Part shown: positions 54,971-63,935 of the stretch, one piece after another
How the letters are laid out: each line of letters starts with the position of its first letter
Position numbering within the stretch: the first letter of the stretch is position 1
Source: Clostridium beijerinckii
GTDB taxonomy: Bacteria; Bacillota; Clostridia; Clostridiales; Clostridiaceae
NCBI RefSeq assembly: GCF_018223745.1
Contig: NZ_CP073653.1
Span: 3,930,001-3,994,000 of the forward strand
DNA: 64,000 nt
Direction: 5' to 3'
The notes under the pieces: generated by a model
Databases searched by the model: none
What the model saw: only the letters and a program-made list of their open reading frames with translations
What the model was told of the DNA's origin: nothing
Translations under genes and position numbers: made by a program

Positions 54971-55420
54971 TTATAAAGATATAAGTTTTTTAGCAAAATC
55001 TTTTGCATTTTGAAAATCCTTATCATTTGGCCTGCCTTTAGCGATTCCACCGATTAATTTAAATGGTCCAAAAGTATCATAACCCTTGCATGCAAAACTA
55101 CCAACAACATTAAACCCTTTTTCTTTTAGCTTTTGTTCAACAAAATCATTATATTTAACTTTACCCTGTCCACTCGTAGAAAAAACAAATACTTTTTTAT
55201 TAGACAAAGTTGGTAACTTGTCAATTAACTCAAGAATATTTTTATGTAACTTCCCATAATATATTCCAGAACCAAAACCTATTAGATCATATTCATTTAA
55301 TGTATTTATCTTTAAATTTCTTGTTTCTATTATATCAGCATTTATAGATTCGCCCATTGCCCTTACTATTTTTTCAGTATTACCATGATGTATAGATGAG
55401 TAGATTAATAAAACTTTCAT
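54971..55420 (-). CDS. Flavodoxin-like protein
   Basis: A 149-residue flavodoxin-type protein. The FMN phosphate loop is YSSIHHGNTEKIV near residue 8; the later loops are FGSGIYYGKLHKN and VFSTSGQGK. It would shuttle electrons in place of ferredoxin or act as an FMN-dependent reductase (the GSGIYYGK pattern resembles HemG/flavodoxin_5-type proteins). Single gene with ribosome site AGGAGG. Confidence 0.88.
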   Translation of the reverse strand: MKVLLIYSSIHHGNTEKIVRAMGESINADIIETRNLKINTLNEYDLIGFGSGIYYGKLHKNILELIDKLPTLSNKKVFVFSTSGQGKVKYNDFVEQKLKEKGFNVVGSFACKGYDTFGPFKLIGGIAKGRPNDKDFQNAKDFAKKLISL

Positions 55421-55493
55421 ATTAATATCCTCCTAAAAATATACTATAAACCAATTATAACATATTTTGTAAATATACAATTGTTCTGTTTTC

Positions 55494-55600
55494 ATATATA
55501 TTGCAATTCACAATGCACATCTCAAAATTCACAATTATAGCTAAAATTCTTGTAATATTTTTAGAATTATGATGAAGAATTATTTTTGCAACGTATATAT
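55494..55600. repeat. MITE-like element, copy related to 31247-31340
   Basis: Ends ATATATATTGCAATTCAC and, inverted, ATATATACGTTGCAAAAATA. Shares GCTAAAATTCTTG, AATATTTTT and GATGAAGAATTATTTTTGCA-like blocks with the element at 31247, with an insertion of about 13 bases. No coding potential. Confidence 0.7.
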
Positions 55601-55690
55601 TATGGTTAACAATATTTTAATTTAAATATTATTATCTAGATTTATTTTTAAAATATCTTCTTCTGTATTCTTCTTCACTTATACTTTCAA

Positions 55691-56953
55691 TTAAAAATTT
55701 ATCGAGCTGACAGGTAAAAATATTGTTATCCTAGTACCAATTCCTTTTCTGCTTAGTACAGAGAAATATCCTTTATGTCCATCAACAATCCATTTTGCTA
55801 TAGATAATCCTAACCCAGTACCACCGTTCTTTCTAACTCTTGCTGTGTCAGCTCTAAAGAATCGCTCAAATATATGTGGTATGTCCTTTTCATCCATTCC
55901 TATACCATTATCCTGAATTGAAAGATAAGGTTCCCCTTTTTCATTTATTCCTGTTTTTAGCATTATAACTTCATTTTCTTCAGTATACTTAGCTGCATTT
56001 TCAATTAATATTCTAGCTGCCTGCTTAAGTAAACCAATATCACCCTGAACTATTATTTCTTCTGAACTATAGTATTCATATATGTGTTTTTCATCAATCA
56101 TCTTCGACTCTTCAAGAACTTCATTCATCATATCATTTAGTAAAAACTCTTTAGAGTTAATCTGTGTTTTACCATTAATCCCTCGAGCTAAAAATAATAG
56201 CTGTTCTACTAGATTTTTCATATTTTCAGATTCACTTTTAATGGCTTCAATAGACTCATTTAATACACTTTCATCATTTTTTCCCCAACGATCCAGCATA
56301 TTAGCATAACCTTGAATTACTGAAATTGGAGTCCTAAGTTCATGGGATGCATCAGAAACAAACCTTGCTTGTTGTTTGTAAGAATCTCTCATTCTTTCTA
56401 AAAGATTATTTATTGCCTCTTCTAATCCATGAAGCTCACTATCCCCTGTATATATTCTTTCATCTGAGATTACAGGGCTAATTTTAGAGATGGCCTCCTC
56501 AAGATTTTGAAACTTCTCTTCATCAAAGGTCATATTACTAAGTCTGCTTGCAGTTTGAGCTATTTCATCAAGGGGTTTTAGCGTCCTTCTAATTTTCATT
56601 GTTCCAAAGATGATTTCTTTCAATAAAAATATTCCCTCTATAATAGCTATAGAATTAACCACTCTTTGAATTATATATAAATAACTACTTGCATCTTTAA
56701 TCATAGTTTTACCGTTATCAAAAACTACTGTATATGTGGAACTTTCTATTGGAAAAAAGATAAATGTTCTTTTGGCATTTAACAAAAATTCTCCATAGAA
56801 ATTAATTTCCAAATCAATGCACCAATATCCAATAAGAAAGAGTATTAAAAATATATCAATCCAAAGAAACTTCGAAAATAGCTTTCTTACAAAAACAGAA
56901 TTCAATTTTATTGCAATAGATGTAACATTTTTTGATTTACTAACCTTATTCAT
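55691..56953 (-). CDS. Two-component sensor histidine kinase
   Basis: A 420-residue kinase. Two membrane segments (about 32-48 and 95-115) flank a short extracellular part; a HAMP-like linker follows (LKPLDEIAQTASRLSNM). The phospho-accepting His is in FVSDASHELRTPISVI, and the ATPase boxes are ILIENAAKYTEE, IQDNGIGMDEKDI and GTGLGLSIAKWIV. It overlaps the response-regulator gene by eight bases. The stimulus is unknown; context with two membrane UBA-like proteins suggests an envelope signal. Confidence 0.93.
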   Translation of the reverse strand: MNKVSKSKNVTSIAIKLNSVFVRKLFSKFLWIDIFLILFLIGYWCIDLEINFYGEFLLNAKRTFIFFPIESSTYTVVFDNGKTMIKDASSYLYIIQRVVNSIAIIEGIFLLKEIIFGTMKIRRTLKPLDEIAQTASRLSNMTFDEEKFQNLEEAISKISPVISDERIYTGDSELHGLEEAINNLLERMRDSYKQQARFVSDASHELRTPISVIQGYANMLDRWGKNDESVLNESIEAIKSESENMKNLVEQLLFLARGINGKTQINSKEFLLNDMMNEVLEESKMIDEKHIYEYYSSEEIIVQGDIGLLKQAARILIENAAKYTEENEVIMLKTGINEKGEPYLSIQDNGIGMDEKDIPHIFERFFRADTARVRKNGGTGLGLSIAKWIVDGHKGYFSVLSRKGIGTRITIFLPVSSINF

Positions 56954-57626
56954 CTTTTATAACGTATCCTACTCCACGTACTGTGGTTATTATCTTTGTT
57001 TTAAATACATCATCTATTTTAGTTCTTAAAAATCTTATATAAACATCTATTACATTAGTTTCTCCAATATAATCATAGCCACATACTTTTTCCATTAGTA
57101 TATCTCTAGTTAATACTATGTTCTTATTTTCCAATAAAATTTTTAGTAAAGTAAACTCTCTGTTTGTTAATTCTATTTCTGTATTATCATACATTACCTT
57201 ATGTCTCATCTTATCTAAAGACAATAATCCGCAGCTTATTATGTCTGTATCTCTTTTTTCAATAACAGTTCTTCTTTTAAGCGCTGTTCTTATTCTTGCT
57301 AATAACTCTTCTATTGCAAAAGGTTTTGTTATATAATCATCTGCTCCTGCATCAAGTCCAGATACCTTATCCATAACAGCATCCCTTGCAGTAAGCATTA
57401 TAACAGGCAAATCTGAATTTTTTCTAATTCTACGTAATACTTCTAATCCATTTATTTGTGGAATCATTATATCAAGAAGTATTAAATCTGCTTCACCCTT
57501 TTCAGCTATTTCAAGACCTAATCTTCCATTATCCGCTTTTAATATTTCATATCCTTCATGTAACAATTCTAACTCTACAAATCTTGCAAGTTTCTCGTCA
57601 TCCTCAACAATTAAAATTTTAACCAT
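56946..57626 (-). CDS. OmpR-family response regulator
   Basis: A 226-residue regulator. Receiver domain 1-120 with acidic pocket in VEDDEKL, phospho-Asp in LILLDIMIPQ and Lys in TKPFAIEEL. C-terminal winged helix about 130-226 (LTNREFTLLKILLENKNIVL; VIDVYIRFLRTKI). Its start overlaps the end of the upstream UBA-like gene, so all are in one operon with the kinase. Confidence 0.94.
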   Translation of the reverse strand: MVKILIVEDDEKLARFVELELLHEGYEILKADNGRLGLEIAEKGEADLILLDIMIPQINGLEVLRRIRKNSDLPVIMLTARDAVMDKVSGLDAGADDYITKPFAIEELLARIRTALKRRTVIEKRDTDIISCGLLSLDKMRHKVMYDNTEIELTNREFTLLKILLENKNIVLTRDILMEKVCGYDYIGETNVIDVYIRFLRTKIDDVFKTKIITTVRGVGYVIKDE

Positions 57627-58173
57627 TTTTAAATCCCCTCTTTAATTTACCTTTTACCTTTTTTACATTTTCTGATATTAACTTAAATACATGATTAATC
57701 TTCTTCACTTCTCTCCTTTTTCCTGATAGTGAAAACTCAAGATCAAAGAAAAGTCCTACTATATATAAAGGAATGACAGTACCAAAGGAGAATATTAATA
57801 AAAGTATAATCACTGTAACTGGAATCCTAAGAAATACCTTATTACCTTTCTTTATTTCAAAGAAAATATTATTACATATGTCTATTATTTTGCATACTTT
57901 TACAAAAATTCCTTCAAAGGTATTATCCTCTTTTGTATTACTATAATTATTCCCGTAATCCTTATTATTAGTTATCACGCCATTTTTATGATTTTCCTTA
58001 TATTCATTAGTATAAAAGATATTAACAGAAGGCTTTTGAACTTTACCTATGTCTTCTAAATAAACAAACGCATCTAAAATGTCCCAGTTCGACTTTTCTA
58101 GCGCACTTTTGGCTTCTTCATAACTTATATTAGCTTCGTTTTTTAATTTTTCTACAAGCTTATAATCTTCCAT
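57619..58173 (-). CDS. UBA/TS-N-like domain membrane protein (DUF4342-type), second copy
   Basis: A 184-residue protein. Residues 1-45 form a UBA/TS-N-like three-helix domain (ANISYEEAKSALEKSNWDIL). A variable linker and a DUF4342-like region (EIKKGNKVFLRIPVTVI) with one or two membrane segments (VIILLLIFSFGTVIPLYIVGLFF) follow, then a basic tail. It overlaps the response-regulator gene by eight bases. Function unknown; it may be an accessory or output of the two-component system. Confidence 0.75.
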   Translation of the reverse strand: MEDYKLVEKLKNEANISYEEAKSALEKSNWDILDAFVYLEDIGKVQKPSVNIFYTNEYKENHKNGVITNNKDYGNNYSNTKEDNTFEGIFVKVCKIIDICNNIFFEIKKGNKVFLRIPVTVIILLLIFSFGTVIPLYIVGLFFDLEFSLSGKRREVKKINHVFKLISENVKKVKGKLKRGFKNG

Positions 58174-58244
58174 AGTAACCCTCCATATCCATGGCTATCT
58201 GATAAATTATACCATTTAATCTAATGCTTTTATATACACAAAAT

Positions 58245-58274
58245 TAGAGGCTTCGAATAATTTCAAAACCTCTA
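58245..58274 (-). terminator. Terminator or attenuator between the two UBA-like genes
   Basis: On the minus strand TAGAGGTTTTGAA / TTCGAAGCCTCTA pairs over 13 positions around ATTA, followed by ATTTTG. Partial read-through would set the ratio between the first gene and the rest of the operon. Confidence 0.7.
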
Positions 58275-58294
58275 GTGCTGTCATTAGATTAATC

Positions 58295-58837
58295 CTATCC
58301 TTTATAGCTTTCTTTAAAATCACTTTTTATATTATCTGCTGATTCTGAAGCTTTATCCAAAATATCATTAACCTTATCAGTATTAATATCAGGGCCTGCT
58401 ATTGAATATTTATATCCAAAAAATAAACCAACTAATAATAATACTGAAACAGGCCAAAACCCGATTATTAACAATAACGCTGCTATCGTAAGTGATATCC
58501 TTATTGGCTTTTTATTTTCCTTTTTCATTTCAAAATAGTTTTCATTTCCTTTGCTTATAACCTTCCCTATAAACTTAAACATTCTACCAATAATTTCTCC
58601 AATGCCTCCACTTTTCTTTTTATGATTTTCCTCATTTTCTTTTTTATTTTCTTCATTATTATCTACAGCCACTTCTATAATTGTATTGGCTCCATTATTT
58701 TCAACTTTTCCTTGTCTTTCTAAATAAATTATAGCATCTAAAAGATCAAAGTCACATTCTTGCAACACTGCTTCTGCTTCTTCATAACTTACTTTGGTCT
58801 TTTCCATTAAAATTTTAATCATTTCATTTCTTTCCAT
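58295..58837 (-). CDS. UBA/TS-N-like domain membrane protein (DUF4342-type), first copy
   Basis: A 180-residue paralogue of the next gene. UBA-like start (KTKVSYEEAEAVLQECDFDLL), acidic/basic linker (NNEENKKENEENHKKKSGG), DUF4342-like segment (EMKKENKKPIRISLTIA), two short hydrophobic spans and a C-terminal helical tail. The ATG at 58837 gives a normal distance to GGAGG; an ATG nine bases upstream abuts it. Separated from the second copy by a terminator-like hairpin. Confidence 0.75.
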   Translation of the reverse strand: MERNEMIKILMEKTKVSYEEAEAVLQECDFDLLDAIIYLERQGKVENNGANTIIEVAVDNNEENKKENEENHKKKSGGIGEIIGRMFKFIGKVISKGNENYFEMKKENKKPIRISLTIAALLLIIGFWPVSVLLLVGLFFGYKYSIAGPDINTDKVNDILDKASESADNIKSDFKESYKG

Positions 58838-59031
58838 ATTAATCATCCTCCAAAACTTTGTATTGACTTATCATGTTTATATAATACTTAGAGAAAATTA
58901 ATCTAAAATATAAGAAAGATTAAAATCAGATTAAAATTGCATAATTTTTTATAATAATATGATAACAGACGCAATCAGCCAAATAATTATATCTTTCATT
59001 TTGCTATACTAATACTTAAAAATATTGTTAA

Positions 59032-60189
59032 TTATATTATATTTTCTATAGCCTGTACTGCTTTACTTGTCCCTCCTAGATTTAATAATTTTTCTCCTGC
59101 TTTCTTAGAATTATCTGCATATATATTATTTGTACTAAATTCATTGACTATTTTCTTAATCGTTTCTGCATTAAAAATATTTGTTTCTAATGAGACACCT
59201 GCCTTCAAATTAGATATTGAAGCCGCATTATACTTTCTCTCAAATACATTTCCAGGGCATACAATTTGAGGTACGCCATATATTAAACCCGTCATAATAC
59301 TATTTTGACCACCATGGTTCATATAAGCTATGGCTTCTGGCATAAGTTTACTAAAATCAAATCTTTTATCTACATTAATATTATTTTTCTTGTATGGTTT
59401 CACTTGTTCTGTTGCAATATATATTTGAAAATTAGTTTGCTCAAATGCTTGCGTTAAAGTGTATATAACTTTCTTTGGTAAAATTGTCCCGTTGCCCATG
59501 TATGCTATAATTTTATTTTTATTATGATCTTCTGATCTAAAATTAGGTACAAAAAATGGACCTGTAAAAACTAAATTTTCATCATTAATGGGTTCTAACT
59601 CATAAGAGCTTGGAACTATTTTTAGATCGGCCCAATTAAATATATCAAGTGCTGATTCGATTGGAGGTAGTTTATTTTCTTGAATAAATCTTTTAACTCC
59701 TGTGCTATATTCAGGATTAGAGGCAAAATACTTCGAAGCAGGATAACTGAATCCTGTAACAACTTTAATATTTTCAAGTTTTGAAGCAACAATAGCCGCA
59801 ATTCTAAATTCGGCATATACCACATCCGGCTTAAAATCTAGTATTGCCTTTCTTATACAAGACACATCTTCTGAAAAATGCTTGTACGTAATTGCTCCAA
59901 CAAAATGAAGCACCTGTTCATAACTATTAACCTTTTTCTTCTGTTGAATTCCAAGTAATTGTCCAATTTTAAACATTCTTTTTCCCAAAGACATAGGCAT
60001 TCCAAATGGTGATGGAATTGGCGCATAATAATTTTTTACATTTTCTATTTTTTTATAATTTATATCTTCTGCCGCGCAAAACGCAACTTCATGTTTTCTT
60101 TCTATTAATTTATTACATAAAGCTGCTGCTCTTGAAAAAGGGCCACTTGTCTCCGCCATTGCTGCCATAGGTGCTATTAAAATTTTCAT
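59032..60189 (-). CDS. UGT/MGT-like glycosyltransferase (GT1 family)
   Basis: A 385-residue GT-B enzyme. N-terminal acceptor domain (ILIAPMAAMAETSGPFSRAA) and C-terminal nucleotide-sugar domain. YMNHGGQNSIMTGLIYGVPQ with PGNVFERKYNAA is the GT1 donor-binding block seen in macrolide and natural-product glycosyltransferases. It probably glycosylates a small hydrophobic compound or lipid. It stands alone downstream of a repeat region. Confidence 0.85.
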   Translation of the reverse strand: MKILIAPMAAMAETSGPFSRAAALCNKLIERKHEVAFCAAEDINYKKIENVKNYYAPIPSPFGMPMSLGKRMFKIGQLLGIQQKKKVNSYEQVLHFVGAITYKHFSEDVSCIRKAILDFKPDVVYAEFRIAAIVASKLENIKVVTGFSYPASKYFASNPEYSTGVKRFIQENKLPPIESALDIFNWADLKIVPSSYELEPINDENLVFTGPFFVPNFRSEDHNKNKIIAYMGNGTILPKKVIYTLTQAFEQTNFQIYIATEQVKPYKKNNINVDKRFDFSKLMPEAIAYMNHGGQNSIMTGLIYGVPQIVCPGNVFERKYNAASISNLKAGVSLETNIFNAETIKKIVNEFSTNNIYADNSKKAGEKLLNLGGTSKAVQAIENII

Positions 60190-60410
60190 AAATAGTCATT
60201 CCTTTTTATATATGATATAGTATTCTAATATTTTATACTTAATAAGCTTCTTATATGAATATTTTCCCAGACACTGCTATCATTATAGGCAAATCTTTTA
60301 ATTATCTAAAGCAATTTGCTTTTTACAAAAGTCTTATCTCTTTTTCAATTCAATTTTTATTTCATCCTCAATCATTTAAAAACACGCTCCATAAATTTAT
60401 TTATACTCTC

Positions 60411-60850
60411 AAAACTTTTCTCTGCTGATATTAGAACATGTTCTCCTATTTTAAATAACGTAAAAATCTATGTTTTCTTAAGGTTGCAGCCTTCAACCCC
60501 GCATTATTCAAGCATATTCTGAAGAATATATATTCTAGTATTCTTCAGAATAAATATGGCTTAGAATATATATTCTTCACCATATTTATGGTAAAGAATA
60601 TTAGAATACAGTGATGCTTGTGAATCGTTTTTGCTTAGAAATAAAATAATAATCGTAAAGCTGATCTATGCTTTAGTGGAAGAAAATCCCCCAAAACTTT
60701 ACCTAGAAAGAAAGTAACTGTAATAGTAAAATAAAATTATAACGCTGGCAAAAGCTGCTACTGCTTATTCCCAGCGTTAATTGTATACCTAATCATCTGT
60801 TTTTTCCTCTTAACTTAGCTAGTTCTGCTTATAGATTATCTGTGTTCTTT
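60411..60850. repeat. Long interspersed repeat, copy 2
   Basis: Similar along its length to 62375-62690 (AACGTAAAAATCTATGTTTT; AATACAGTGATGCTTGTGAA; AGTAAAATAAAATTATAACG) and, in its middle, to 3391-3497. It contains the perfect inverted repeat TAGAATATATATTCT-type arms (60521-60537 with 60562-60578). Each of copies 2 and 3 lies just downstream of a minus-strand gene. No credible reading frame; the rest of 60190-60887 shows nothing else. Confidence 0.75.
60740..60779 (-). terminator. Repeat-borne hairpin after the VOC gene
   Basis: TAACGCTGG / CCAGCGTTA 9-bp perfect stem with a nested AAGC / GCTT pair. On the minus strand ATAATTTTATTTT follows. It lies about 110 bases past the VOC stop and is conserved in copy 3. 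Confidence 0.7.
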
Positions 60851-60887
60851 TATAATTCTCTTATTTTTAAAGTAGATAAATTGTGAT

Positions 60888-61310
60888 TTATTTAACTCTT
60901 TTGAACATTTGATGATTTTCGTTAAACTCAACCAGATCCCACAAGTTACCATATAGATCTTTAAATACTGCAACAATTCCATAATCCTGTTCTTTAGGCT
61001 CTCTCACAAATTCTATTCCTATTTCTCTCATTTCATTGTAATCACGCCAAAAATCATCAGTTCCTAAGAAAAGAAAAACTCTTCCCCCTGCTTGGTTTCC
61101 TATAAAATCCTCTTGTTCAGGCTTAGATGCCCTTGCAAGCAGTATTGTTGTTCCACTTGAACCTGGCGGAGATACTACTACCCATCTTTTCTGTTGTTCT
61201 GGTTGGTATGTATCTTCTACTAATTCAAAATGAAGTTTTTTTGTGTAAAACTCTATTGCTTCATCATAATCTTTCACTACTAAAGCAATATGTACAATTG
61301 ATTGAATCAT
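60888..61310 (-). CDS. VOC-family (glyoxalase-like) protein
   Basis: A 140-residue two-module VOC protein: VHIALVVKDYDEAIEFYTKKL carries the first metal His, and VAVFKDLYGNLWDLVEF the final Glu. Related to glyoxalase/bleomycin-resistance/dioxygenase proteins; the substrate is unknown. Its terminator is supplied by the repeat downstream. Confidence 0.9.
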   Translation of the reverse strand: MIQSIVHIALVVKDYDEAIEFYTKKLHFELVEDTYQPEQQKRWVVVSPPGSSGTTILLARASKPEQEDFIGNQAGGRVFLFLGTDDFWRDYNEMREIGIEFVREPKEQDYGIVAVFKDLYGNLWDLVEFNENHQMFKRVK

Positions 61311-61494
61311 TATTTATCCCTCCATTACTTCATTAAAATCAATACATAAATCACATTTATCTTTCAACATAATTATCACGAGTTTCATTTATGGCTGACC
61401 ACTCTAATTGCTATTTCCATGAACTCCACGCCTCACCTGAAAAATTAGTATATTCACACAAATATATTCTATAATTCATATAACTCTTCCTAGA

Positions 61495-62196
61495 TTATAT
61501 TAGATCAACTACATTAAACCCTTGTTTCTGCGCTTCCTCAATAAAATTTTCTCCATCAATATGAATACAATAAACTTGATTTCTATATTTGATAGGAATA
61601 TTTTCACTCAACACTCTTAATGAAGTGTGTACATTCTCTTCATTATCATTAATGCACGCATCATGATAAACTAAATTTCCCGACTCTAGATAAGGAATTA
61701 AATCAAAGTTTGTCTCATATGTATCTCCACTATAAAAAATATCATTTTCTTTATCAAACTCTAATTTATAGGAATAAGTATTCCATGTCTTAACGTGCTT
61801 AGTTATAGATGCTGAAAATTTCAATCCCAATGAGTCAATTCTCTTATTATCAGCATTATCTACAATAAAACTCTCACCTTCTTTTAATCCGAGAAGTTCT
61901 AAAAACATACTTATTTTTTCTTTTTCATTAAAATAAACATTAGTAACTATTTTATATTTCCAATAGCAGAATCCTATAAATCCACCTAATGAACCAATAT
62001 GATCTGAATGCATATGAGTGATTAATACATGTATCTCTTTAATTCCTTTAAGTAATTCTTTTTCCAAAATCCTTTTAAATACAGTTTCGCCACAATCTAT
62101 TAGTAAAAATGTTTCATTTTTTCTTATATAGGCAGCAGTATTTCCTTCTTTAATGTGATAACCTGACCCTCTTCCTAAAAACTCTAATTTATTCAT
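61495..62196 (-). CDS. MBL-fold metallohydrolase
   Basis: A 233-residue metallo-beta-lactamase-fold hydrolase. The metal motif THMHSDHIGSLGG (HxHxDH) is intact, with later ligands in FYSGDTYE and the terminal His in YCIHID. It resembles ribonuclease Z/phosphodiesterase-type stand-alone MBL proteins without added RNA-binding domains. The substrate is not known. Confidence 0.88.
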   Translation of the reverse strand: MNKLEFLGRGSGYHIKEGNTAAYIRKNETFLLIDCGETVFKRILEKELLKGIKEIHVLITHMHSDHIGSLGGFIGFCYWKYKIVTNVYFNEKEKISMFLELLGLKEGESFIVDNADNKRIDSLGLKFSASITKHVKTWNTYSYKLEFDKENDIFYSGDTYETNFDLIPYLESGNLVYHDACINDNEENVHTSLRVLSENIPIKYRNQVYCIHIDGENFIEEAQKQGFNVVDLI

Positions 62197-62374
62197 AACT
62201 CCCTCTCAGTTCCATCATATTTATACTTTGCTCATGATATACGACCAGCAGCAGATCTTATAAACATGCTGTAATTTCATTTCTATTATAACATTTTTTA
62301 ACATTACTTTTCCTAGAATTAGCGCAGAAGATAATATATCATAATATTGCACAACCATTCCCATCCATTGAATT

Positions 62375-62690
62375 AAAACTTTTCTCTCCTGATTTAATTA
62401 ACGTAAAAATCTATGTTTTTTTGAAGTTTATAGCCTTAAAACCTGCATTATTCAATGCATATTCTAAAGAATATTAGAATACAGTGGTGCTTGTAAATCG
62501 TTTTTATTTAGAAATAAAGTTGAAGAAAAAATATAAATCTATTACTAAAAAGGAAGTCCATATTAATATAGTAAAATAAAATTATAACGCTGACAAAAGC
62601 TTCTTCTGCTTATTGCCAGCGTCAATTTTATATCTAATCATCTATTTTTCCTCGTAACTTATCTACTTTAATAGATTATCTGTTTTTTCT
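62375..62690. repeat. Long interspersed repeat, copy 3
   Basis: A shorter form of copy 2; it lacks the middle segment with the AGAATATATATTCT arms but keeps both flanks. A hairpin at 62586-62622 (AACGCTGACA / TGCCAGCGTC, wobble pairs preserving the fold of copy 2) lies about 80 bases past the TetR-gene stop. 62197-62374 holds nothing recognisable. Confidence 0.7.
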
Positions 62691-62702
62691 ATATAGCACT
62701 AT

Positions 62703-63272
62703 TCATTTACATGGATAATCAAACACTTCTCCTAATTTTAAAACAAGCTGAGCATGACTAGTCAATTCTTCATATCCATCATTTTGTAGGCACCACTTAA
62801 TTGCAGTCATAACAAGTGCTGCATATAATTCTGATAAATAATCTAAAATTTTAGGCGACTTTTTATTTTTTGTTTTATATTGGTCATAAAAACTTCTCTT
62901 TAAAAAATCAGACATATCATCATACAGATGAATCGTATCTGTATGAATTGTAAAAAGAGCTAAAATTTCTTCTCGTCTAACAGATAATATATGATATAAA
63001 GGTTTTATAACCATAATTGCATCTTCTACATTATCACAGTCAAATCGATCTTTTACACCAGTTTTTAGCAAGTCAAATATTTCATTGCAAAGAGTTTCAG
63101 CTAGTTTGTATTTATCTGTATAATGCTTGTAAAATGTAGAGCGATTAATCAAAGCCTTGTCCAATATATCTTGTACTGTTATTTTGTAAAAGTCTTTTTG
63201 CCCAAGTAGATAAATAAAAGATTCTTCTATGTTTCTTTTTGTCTTTATAACACGCAAATCATTTTCATTCAT
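62703..63272 (-). CDS. TetR-family regulator
   Basis: A 189-residue regulator. N-terminal HTH (KRNIEESFIYLLGQKDFYKI; DILDKALINRSTFYKHYTDK) and a C-terminal ligand domain of the TetR_C type. The ATG at 63272 has GGAGGA 7 bases upstream. It is divergent from the HXXEE gene, which it probably represses. Confidence 0.9.
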   Translation of the reverse strand: MNENDLRVIKTKRNIEESFIYLLGQKDFYKITVQDILDKALINRSTFYKHYTDKYKLAETLCNEIFDLLKTGVKDRFDCDNVEDAIMVIKPLYHILSVRREEILALFTIHTDTIHLYDDMSDFLKRSFYDQYKTKNKKSPKILDYLSELYAALVMTAIKWCLQNDGYEELTSHAQLVLKLGEVFDYPCK

Positions 63273-63425
63273 ATGCAGTTCCTCCATACCATTATTTTAA
63301 AGAAGTTTATATAGATAAACAACACTTTGTATAATTTTTGTAGTTTAAGTGCATAAAAACTTAGATATTGATGTTTGAAGCATTAAAGTAAATGAGTAAA
63401 ATAAATAACAAAGGGGGAATGAAAA

Positions 63426-63935
63426 ATGAATGAATTAAAATGGTTTGTATGGGTTTTTCCTTTATTATTTATTGTACACGATATGGAAGAGATTATTATG
63501 GCAAAGCACTGGTGCAAAAAGAATTTAAAACAATATATATCTCTAGCTATAACTCCCTTTGGAGGCACAAAAAATACAGCTGGATTCGCAATAGGTGTAT
63601 TTGAAGAATTGATTTTGTGGATTATAGCTACTATGATTGGCAATATTAGTGGATCTTATGGTTTGTGGTACGGTTTACTTGTAGCAAATATCGTTCATCT
63701 GATCTTATTTCATATTATATTATTACCATTATCCTACCGTCATTATGTCCCTGGTGAAATAACAGCATGGCTAACAGTTATTCCATGTTGCTATATTTTA
63801 AAACTTGCTCAGAATATCTTGGGATACTCTGTTATTGAAATTTCTATCTGGGTAACAATAGGAATTATATTTGCTTTCGTAAATATGAAGATATTGCATA
63901 AAAACATCGATAAGTTGCCTAAATTGGTGGAATGA
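63426..63935 (+). CDS. HXXEE-domain membrane protein
   Basis: A 169-residue membrane protein with about five spans. HDMEE near residue 18 and a second conserved His in IVHLILFHIILLP are the HXXEE family marks; LSYRHYVPGEITAW is also typical. Members are predicted to be membrane-bound metal-dependent enzymes of unknown reaction. Ribosome site AAGGGGG. It forms a divergent pair with the TetR-type gene. Confidence 0.87.
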   Translation: MNELKWFVWVFPLLFIVHDMEEIIMAKHWCKKNLKQYISLAITPFGGTKNTAGFAIGVFEELILWIIATMIGNISGSYGLWYGLLVANIVHLILFHIILLPLSYRHYVPGEITAWLTVIPCCYILKLAQNILGYSVIEISIWVTIGIIFAFVNMKILHKNIDKLPKLVE

